64,000 nucleotides of DNA from Chloroflexi bacterium TSY (GTDB taxonomy: Bacteria; Chloroflexota; Anaerolineae; Caldilineales; Caldilineaceae): contig JAHBNG010000058.1 of NCBI GenBank assembly GCA_019217005.1, forward strand, positions 19,986-83,985. The letters are read 5' to 3'. Under the pieces are notes generated by a model, which was not told where the DNA came from, did no database searches, and saw only the letters and a program-made list of their open reading frames with translations. The number at the start of each line of letters is the position of its first letter. Position 1 is the first letter of the stretch. The position numbers were made by a program, and so were the translations under genes. Positions 56,778 to 64,000 of this stretch are shown piece by piece.

Positions 56778-57371
56778 ATGCTTAAAATTCGCCGGAGAGC
56801 GGTTGCAGGCCAACAACCGACAACGCAGACTCAAGAGAATACTGCGTCACCGCGAGCTGAACAGCAGTCAGCTCCAGAATTTTTGCATCGCTTACAAATC
56901 GGTGATGAAGAAGCCTGGAGTCAATTGACGACGGAATGGAGTCCACGATTATATCGATACTTACGCGGAAACTTACCTTCACCCGAGGATGTCGAGGATG
57001 TGTTAAGCGAAACGATGATTGCAACCGTCCAGGCAATTAAACGGTTTGATGGAAAGGTGGCAATCTCCACATTTATCTATTCTATCGCAAATCGTAAGGT
57101 CGCCGACTTTTGGCGGCGACGCAAAGATGTACATGATCTTCCAGAGACTGTGACGACAAGCGGGCCAGATAGCGCTAGTTTAGAATTCCGAGAGGCATTA
57201 GCCCAAGTGCCAGAGGAAGCGCGACAGGCTCTTTTACTTAGATATCATATGGGTATGAGTGTCAGTGAAGTGGCAGAAGCAGTAGGACGCTCATATAAAG
57301 CGACCGAATCTCTCCTGAGCCGTGGTCGCAAACATTTACAACAAGCGTTAGCGAACGCAAACGCATTATAA
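56778..57371 (+). CDS. ECF-type sigma factor
   Basis: 197 residues. A polar, Gln/Thr-rich N-terminus, then region 2 (FLHRLQIGDEEAWSQLTTEW, DVEDVLSETMIATVQAIKRF, FIYSIANRKVADFWRRRKDV) and region 4 (ALAQVPEEARQALLLRYHMG, MSVSEVAEAVGRSYKATESL). An extracytoplasmic-function sigma. The next gene, 8 bases on, has an anti-sigma-like cytoplasmic start and a single membrane helix, so the pair fits a membrane-signalled sigma/anti-sigma unit. Confidence 0.9.
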   Translation: MLKIRRRAVAGQQPTTQTQENTASPRAEQQSAPEFLHRLQIGDEEAWSQLTTEWSPRLYRYLRGNLPSPEDVEDVLSETMIATVQAIKRFDGKVAISTFIYSIANRKVADFWRRRKDVHDLPETVTTSGPDSASLEFREALAQVPEEARQALLLRYHMGMSVSEVAEAVGRSYKATESLLSRGRKHLQQALANANAL

Positions 57372-58054
57372 ATATAAAGATGTCTCAACGATTCAACGAT
57401 CAGGAGCTAGAAGCTCTTTTCCATAAAAACCTGCCGCAAGACCCGATTCCGGTGGCTCTATCGAACCGGATCAAGCAAGAGGTCTTAGCAGAAGTGAATG
57501 CAACCCTACGAGAGTCAGCCCAAACTCGTGGAGCGTATTCATCTGCGCGCGATGGGAATTGGCTCAATCGAATCTTTGGTGGCCTACCAAAGATTCAAAT
57601 TGGTCCATCAATGGTTATGGCTGGTACGATGGCGGTTGCCATTTTATTAATCGTTGTGAATATTCCCTCGATCGTATCCATGCTTAATTTGGATGCGCCG
57701 ACACCCGTTTCAGGTGATGTTGTTCATCCAGATAGTAGCCCTACACCAACATTAACGATGCAGGTGGCAATTTCCGTTACTAATACAGTGGCAACGACAA
57801 TTGCACCAACGGAATCACCGACTCACACCAAGATAGCAACGGAATCACCAACGGCAACCCCCTCACCAACAACAACGGAAACTCCAACAGCAACGTTAAC
57901 AGAGTCAAAAAAGGCTGAGGATACAGACAGTACAGATGGCGATGCATCGATTCAAACAGGTCGGGTTCAGACTGACAATTCGCCGCTCAATCCAACAAGT
58001 CCGACTTCAACGCCAACGGTTCAAGCGACGCCAACAAGAACAGCGACGCAGCCT

Positions 58055-58269
58055 CAGTAGATCCAAATTTCAGGTTTTGAGAGAGAATTCTGGCTAAACA
58101 GTTGACATAAATACAAATTTGCCGGTCGATATCTAGTTTTTGCGTTAGATTTGGGCGATTTTCAGATATGAAATAGGTTGTTTTCTGTAACCGAAATCTG
58201 AATAAATGACTCCAAAATCCCTGCAATCTCGACTGAAAATAGCCAAAAACGCCAAATTTGGATCTACTG
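58055..58269 (+). mobile_element. 215-bp MITE, copy 3 (in cadherin-like giant)
   Basis: 215 bp, family ends, duplication AGCCT at 58050-58054 and 58270-58274. Removing element plus one duplication returns the downstream Thr/Pro frame (SPQQMTSVPAIIQTV). Confidence 0.88.
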
Positions 58270-59260
58270 AGCCTGTTCTCTCGCCACAACAAATGACATC
58301 CGTTCCAGCAATCATACAGACAGTACCTGCTTTGACAGCGGTCGTTCAGAAAACCAGTGGGCCGGTTGCACTTGTCCGACAAACTCCAACTGCAACACAG
58401 TCAAAGGAACCGGCGACGCCAACGAACACGCCGTCGCCATTCAATACAGCAACCGCAACGTTGAGGGCAACCAGAACACCGCTTCCAACAGAATCGTTTA
58501 CGCCGACAAGGACACCGACAGCCAACGGCAACGCCGACTCCGATGCCAACAAACACACCATTGCCGTCTGCGACACCAAGCGCTGGTTTTGGTTCTGTAG
58601 CACAGGGCGCAACGCCGGCCATTATGTCAGTCTCAGAATCAACGTCGACTCCGACAAAGGTAACGGAGACCGTGACAAAGACGGTGCCTGAGTCAACAGA
58701 ATCGGCGACGCACACACCATCCAATACACCCTCAAAGACTCCAGTGCCGTCAGATACGCCATCACGGACAAGAACGGCAACGTCAGAATCGACGCACACA
58801 CCATCCAATACGGCGACGGAGGAAGCGACAAATACACCAACACCTAAACCAACGGACTCTGCAACGCCACAGTCTACTGACACATCCGCACCAACGGCGA
58901 CGGCGACACGTTTTGAGTTGGTGAATAAACCACCAGTTCTCTTCGAAGATGTTGTGACAACGAAGGAAGATCAGTCGATACACATTAACGTTTTGGCAAA
59001 TGATGAGGATCCAGACCAAGATGAATTGACAGTTGTATGGACCGGTGGTGCATCCAACGGTACTGCTGAGCTTGATGGTCAATCTATTTTATATGAGCCC
59101 AATGCCGATTATCATGGTGGAGATACATTTGAATATACCGTAACTGATGGCGAACATACGGTTTCCTCGAAAGCACGTGTGACGATCCAATCAGTGAATG
59201 ATGCACCACACGCAGTTTCTGATTCAGTCGAATTGCGCGAGGATACGACTCTGGAAATCG

Positions 59261-59338
59261 ATGTTCTGGCCAATGATAGTGACATTGAGAACGATTCATT
59301 AAAGATCTTATCGGTGTCACTATCATTGGCCAGAACAT
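59261..59338. repeat. 24-bp perfect inverted repeat at a frameshift
   Basis: 59261-59284 and 59315-59338 are exact reverse complements around a 30-base loop, inside the cadherin-like repeats. The right arm carries the frame change (the coding pattern is lost there and regained in another frame at [20 protein letters not shown]). It looks like a template-switch replacement. Confidence 0.6.
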
Positions 59339-61971
59339 GGTATTGCCCCAATTCAGAATAACAAGTTCATCTATCGGCCTAATTTGAACTATCATGGTCC
59401 AGATAAATTTGAATATGCTGTGTTAGATGGAGAATCTCAAACCCGTGCAACGGTTGAAATTCTCGTAATATCTGTGAATGATTCTCCTATCATTTTGCCG
59501 GATAACGCCGCGACTGATGAGGATAAACCAATTCGGATAAAGGTATTGGAAAACGATACTGACATTGACGGTGATCGGCTTACACTATTGGGAGTCGGTG
59601 ATCCTGAAAATGGTTCTGCAACACTTACAGAAGACAAAACGGCTATTCTCTATACGCCCAACGCAAACTATCATGGGTCCGAGACATTCACGTACATTGC
59701 GGCTGATACAGAATTGGCAGATCAGGCAACTGTCACAGTGAGTGTACGGCCAGTCAATGATGGACCACAGGCTGTTGATGATACTGCGTCAACTGATGAA
59801 GACGTCACTGTGTCGATCTCAGTTCTGGCAAATGATACTGATATTGATGGAGATAAGATAACGGTTGACAGCGCAGGCTCCGCAACAGGTGGTAGAGTAA
59901 CAATCGACGGAGATGTCCTGATCTATACGCCGAATGATAATTTCTTTGGAACCGATCAGTTTACTTACACCATCACGGATGGAGCGCTCAAGCATGAAGC
60001 CAATGTAATTGTCAGTGTGGGAGCAATCAATGACAGACCGAATGCCGTGAACGATACTACATCTATGTTGGAAGATGATTCAATCGTCATTCCAGTTTTG
60101 AAAAACGATACGGATACGGAAAACGACACTCTGACCGTGATCAGCGTGGAGGATGCCCAAAATGGGACCGTTAAGATTGTAGATGGAGGGATTCGTTACA
60201 GGCCCAATGCAGATTTCAACGGGCGTGATGAATTTAAATATAAGATTTCTGATGGGATATCGAACGATACTGCAAAAGTCGTTGTCGATGTCACCTCTGT
60301 CGACGATGCACCAGTGGTCATTGAAGACCAAGCTGAAGCTGCGGAAGACCATCCCGTCATCATTGGTGTTCTCAACAATGATCGCGATCCCGATGGCGGA
60401 GTGTTAACGGTTATTGAAGTGACTCAGGGCCAACACGGCACGGTTACAAAGGCAGATGACAATACGATCACGTACACACCACGCAACAATTTCAACGGGC
60501 AAGATCAGTTTAGTTACGTTGTTACGAATGGAAAGCTAACATCTCGCGCCGACGTACGGGTTAAGGTGAACTCTGTCAATGATTTACCGCTCGCGAATCC
60601 AGATGAAGAAAGCACCCTTGAAGATACGCCCATTGTCATCAATGTTCTCGGGAACGATCGTGACGTTGACAATGATCCCTTGAGAATAGAATCGGTTCGC
60701 CAACCAACTCGCGGCACTGTTCGGATTGTGGAGAATGGACTTCGATTTATCCCAGAGCAAAACTATAATGGTAGAGAGGTCTTTGATTATACGATTACCG
60801 ATGGACAAGGAACAAGCCAGGCACAAGTGACTGTCAACGTAACAGCTGTCAATGATCCACCAACAGCCGTTAATGATGAAGTGTCAACCGCTGAAGATAC
60901 GTCTGTCACGGTCAAGGTCCTTGATAACGATGTCGATGTCGATCATGGGTTAAAGATCACAGAGGTGACAACACCACAAAACGGTCTCGTCGAAGTCATT
61001 GGGAATGTGATTCAGTATACACCGAAGTCAGATTTCTATGGGTCTGAGATCTTCACCTACAAGATACAGGAACATGAAGGACAAGAGACATCAGCGGCGC
61101 AAGTGACGGTCAATGTAACAGCTGTCAACGACGCGCCTGTTGCACGCGATGACAGTGGCACCGTGAACATGAATGATTCAACTCCAACTGAATCTGTCTC
61201 GATTAACATCCTTACAAATGACAGCGATATCGATTCACCCGAGTTAACTGTATCCATCATTGCTCCACCAGCCAATGGGCAGACAGTGATTAGTAATACA
61301 CAGATTATCTACACGCCGAATCCTGGATATTTCACACCGACAAATGGACAACCAGAAGTGATCGGGTATCGCATCTCCGACGGTGCATCAACTGCCGAAG
61401 CAAAGGTAAATGTGACTGTTGTCAATCGGGCACCGACGGCAAATAACGATTCTGCAACAACGTCAGAGAATGCTAGCGTTACCATCAATCTGATTGCGAA
61501 TGATACAGACCCAGATGGCATACCGCCATTGATTGTGCAAATTGGCCGTACACCGCACGGTACAGTCTCGCACAATGATACTTCTGTAACGTACACGCCG
61601 GCTACTGACTTTACGGGAACAGCAGTGTTTACTTATACGATATCGGATCGTCTGAATCAAGCCACTGCATCTGTTTCAATTATCGTTACGCCTGTTAATA
61701 AACCGCCGGATGCCCGCGATGATAGCGCAACGACCAATCAGGGGCAAGGAATATCAATTGCGCCGTTAGTGAATGACTCGGATGCTGATGGGGATACACT
61801 TCGTCTGGAGGTAGTGAATAATCCCGCCAATGGCAGCGTGGAAATGAGTGGAGAGATCATAACATATAAGCCGAATCCCGGTTTTAGCGGAGTCGATAGT
61901 TTCTCATATGTAATATCCGATAGCTCTATTACCAGTACAGCGACGATTAACGTAACCGTTATCCCTGCAAC

Positions 61972-62345
61972 GGCCACGCCAACGGCCACATTGACAGCCA
62001 CGCCTTTACCAACAGCTACGCCAACGGCCACATTGACAGCTACGCCTTTACCAACAGACACGCCAACGGCTACATTGACAGCTACGCCTTTGCCAACAGC
62101 AACACAGACATTGACACCTATTCCAACGGGGACACCGACAGCCACGCGGATTCCGACCAACAAACAAGTAGCAACACCAACGGAGACAGCTACGTCAACA
62201 CCAACGGAGACGCCGACAGCAACACCAACAGAGACAGCTACATCAATTCCAACGGAGACGCCGACAGCAACACCAACAGAGACAGCTACGTCAACACCAA
62301 CGGAGACGTCGACAGCAACACCAACAGAGACAGCCACGCCGATTC
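61972..62345 (+). repeat. Tandem repeats coding the Thr/Pro tail
   Basis: Units of about 42-48 bases (CACATTGACAGC, ACGCCTTTACCAACAG) and about 54 bases (ACACCAACAGAGACAGCTAC) repeat three times each, coding [12 protein letters not shown] and [12 protein letters not shown] blocks. Length variation by slippage is expected. Confidence 0.7.
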
Positions 62346-62398
62346 CAACCAACGCACAAGTACCAACACCAACGAATGCATCTTCGTAGTAAGTTTAG

Positions 62399-62480
62399 GC
62401 TTTTCCAACAATAAAAATCGCTAATTTGATATGGAAAAGCTCAAGCCATTCCAGAGAAATCGACTTGGCAAATTAGGGAT
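62399..62480. repeat. Palindromic repeat copy 2
   Basis: Matches 286-313 plus 759-840 (TTTTCCAACAATAAAA, GAAAAGCTCAAGCCATTCC, AGAGAAATCGACTTGG) but without the MITE. It lies 10 bases after the cadherin-like gene stop. Confirms what the uninterrupted site at 306-766 looked like. Confidence 0.7.
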
Positions 62481-62672
62481 TTATGGTTCTTCCGGAATAG
62501 AGGGGGCGTAACTTCCCGGACACGCTTAGTCAGTAAGAGAGATACCAAATAGGCGCGTTGAAAAGAGTCGGAAAAAATCAACAATTCCGACTTTATGTAA
62601 ACTTGGGTATTGAGCTGGTAGCAAGTAGACATAAGAGAGAAATCAAAGGCAATCAAGAAAAAAACAGTAGCA

Positions 62673-62760
62673 GCAAAAGTCGGGTACAAATTTTTCATGC
62701 AAACAGAGGGCTGCTCTAGGATTTCACCCCTTATGGTCATTTTTTGTACCCGACTTTTGC
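62673..62760. repeat. 18-bp perfect inverted repeat near IS110
   Basis: GCAAAAGTCGGGTACAAA (62673-62690) and its reverse complement (62743-62760) flank 52 bases. It lies about 30 bases beyond the 3' end of the IS110 transposase and may be part of the element's non-coding end or a small separate palindrome. Confidence 0.5.
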
Positions 62761-62789
62761 CGTAGCTGAAAAAAAAGAAAGCAGAAAAA

Positions 62790-64000
62790 CTAAGCTTGTG
62801 GTCGACGACGGATAGTTCGTTGACGAATGTGGAAAGATTCGTCATAGGTGGTTCGGTCTTGCCACATTTTCCAAAGAATGGCCAGCCAGCGGTTGGCTAA
62901 AGCCCGATGAGAGCGACTGACCGAGTGGCCCTTTTTGACGAGCTTGTGTAAAGTAAGCCGAAGCCCAGCGAGATTGCTGGCGCGAAGAACGAGCCAGTTG
63001 CTGAGAAAAGTAACGAAACTCTTTATCACAAGAGCGGCGAAAGTGGACCAAGTGGACTTTGCCACTTTGGTTGGTAACGGGAGCCGTGCCAGCTAAAGTC
63101 TGGACCATGCTGGAATGGGGGAAGCGGCGGCGATCTTCGCCAAATTTGACCAGCAAAGAGGGAGCCAAGAGCTCTCCTGCGCCCGGCAGGGAAGCAAAAA
63201 TGGGGTGATCCTCGTGTTGCAGAAAAAAGAGAGTTCAACTGTTGGAGTGTTGCTTGCTTGGAGTTGAGGGTATGGAGCAAGAGTCGGGCAAGTTGCTGGG
63301 CTTGAACTTGACAAGCTTGGGCAACACCCGGAGCTGAACGGGGATGTTGTGTGGTCAAGGCATCAAAACAGGTGAGCCATTTGGAGGGCTGATTATGTTT
63401 ATGTTGCTTGAGAAAGACCTGAAATTCATCATAGGTTGCTTTTTCTGCTGCTTGCGGCGACGGATAAGCCAGAATCAGATGAGCTGCAATGGGCGATGGC
63501 CAACTAAAGACATTGAGCAAAGCGGGATGGTATCTGAGCAAACAACTACGCAAGCGATTGGAGACAGCAACCGTTTCTTTGCGCCAAAACTCGGTCATGC
63601 TCACCACGATGCGCATTTGCTGGAGTAATTCACTCCCTGGATGCCAAGGATAGAATCGGTGAACATCTGTTCTGACCAGTTCAGCTATCGTATATGCATC
63701 ACTTTCATCAGTGCGAGCACCGCTCTGATTGTACCTCGCCCGACTTGCTTTGACCACGTTCGGTGGGAGGACATATAGATTTGTATACCCAGCATCCCAT
63801 AAGTAGTCAATTATCAGATTATGTGCTGTCTCTAATCCGATTCGACATTTTTCATGGCCGATATCCATCGTTTCTCGCCACTTTTCTAGTTGCTTAAAGC
63901 CATCCACACTATGTTCTATTGTCATGTAGTTAATTCGACGACCGTTTTCATCCGTTATCATTACATCATGTTTTGTTTCACTCCAGTCTATTCCTATGAA
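62790..64000 (-). pseudogene. IS110-family transposase, frameshifted, cut by window edge
   Basis: The N-terminus enters from the edge (FIGIDWSETKHDVMITDENG, with the first catalytic Asp). It continues through the DEDD RuvC-like domain (IGLETAHNLIIDYLWDAGYT, NQSGARTDESDAYTIAELVR) to about 63200. The C-terminal Tnp_20 region is in two other frames: 63168 onward (VQTLAGTAPVTNQSGKVHLV) and about 62930-62790 (SRSHRALANRWLAILWKMWQ). Two frame changes make it a pseudogene, unless errors. Confidence 0.75.

Larger units (their letters stand above)
57380..62389 (+). pseudogene. Membrane-anchored tandem cadherin-like giant, probable anti-sigma partner
   Basis: Begins MSQRFNDQELEALFHKNLPQ, a short cytoplasmic helical region as in anti-sigma-type proteins, then one membrane helix (about residues 77-98). 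A Thr/Pro-rich stalk follows, then about ten Ig/cadherin-like repeats of the tandem-95 type (ED..I.VL.ND.D.D.D.L; YTPN.N..G.D.F.Y; VNDAP). It closes with a Thr/Pro tail. Lesions: the 215-bp MITE at 58055-58269 (excision restores the frame), one extra base near 58522 (PTATPTP pattern), and a frame change in a 24-bp inverted repeat near 59315-59338. Restored size about 1595 residues. Probably a surface sensor or adhesin linked to the sigma factor. Confidence 0.8.

Noticed and set aside
61738..62352. A 204-codon minus-strand ORF rich in Val and Gly
   Set aside because: Mirror image of the Thr/Pro tandem repeats of the cadherin-like gene; a repeat artefact.

Overview
The window looks like a chromosomal segment of a Chloroflexota-type bacterium (inference from gene style; no rRNA or tRNA gene was seen). 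The host-type genes fit that group: a clostripain-family (C11) secreted peptidase ending in a YLP-type C-terminal tail, a membrane-anchored thermonuclease, a DUF58 protein, a TerB protein, a TPR/winged-helix regulator, an LTD-domain exoprotein, and an ECF sigma gene beside a giant cadherin-like repeat protein. Base composition is moderate, with AT-rich accessory stretches.

Layout. 1-9.6 kb: mostly minus-strand metabolic and regulatory genes (lipoprotein fragment, epoxide-hydrolase-like enzyme, HD-like protein, phytanoyl-CoA-type dioxygenase, methyltransferase, TerB, TPR regulator), with plus-strand DUF58. 10-15 kb: plus-strand secreted or anchored proteins. 15-17 kb: IS3 remnant and an orphan gene. 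16.93-22.62 kb: three nested group II introns. One intron sits inside the reverse-transcriptase gene of an outer intron, and a second, ORF-less intron sits inside the outer intron's domain V. 22.6-32.6 kb: a STAND/NACHT island. It holds one intact membrane NACHT NTPase with a small membrane partner, one NACHT pseudogene with an HTH partner, and a secreted protein sharing a short GD/GRDV repeat tag. 32.6-34.6 kb: a decayed transposase and a small membrane gene split by a MITE. 34.7-41.4 kb: a mobile-element backbone with RHH proteins, a Phd/RelE toxin-antitoxin pair, a structured intergenic region, an HNH nuclease, an FtsK-like translocase and several small membrane proteins. 41.4-48.6 kb: an ISL3 element, a ricin-type lectin, and a CHAT-NACHT gene destroyed by two MITEs, an ISAzo13 element, a frameshift and loss of the expected catalytic Cys. 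49.2-52.4 kb: two tandem large serine recombinases that abut a 5'-truncated LTD gene, a probable element/host junction. 55.6-62.4 kb: a long regulatory gap, an ECF sigma factor, and a membrane-anchored cadherin-like giant. 62.4-64 kb: a decayed IS110.

Non-autonomous elements dominate the picture. There are five exact-length 155-bp copies (8-bp duplications), plus a composite and a truncated copy. There are three 215-bp copies (5-bp duplications AGYCT) and two 78-bp copies (ACTAAG duplications). Many sit inside genes, and removing them with one target duplication restores the reading frame where I tested it. Two copies of a putative small RNA (promoter, conserved stem with covariation, terminator) stand divergently upstream of the GRDV-tag gene at 31.9 kb and of the CHAT-NACHT gene.

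The best candidate for an undescribed system is the NACHT NTPase plus small membrane protein pair (28.1-30.9 kb). Both carry the same GD/GRDV tag, seen again in the neighbouring NACHT pseudogene and secreted protein. Several single-base frameshifts lie in homopolymers, so some apparent pseudogenization could be sequencing error. The insertions and the in-frame nonsense mutation are independent of that caveat.
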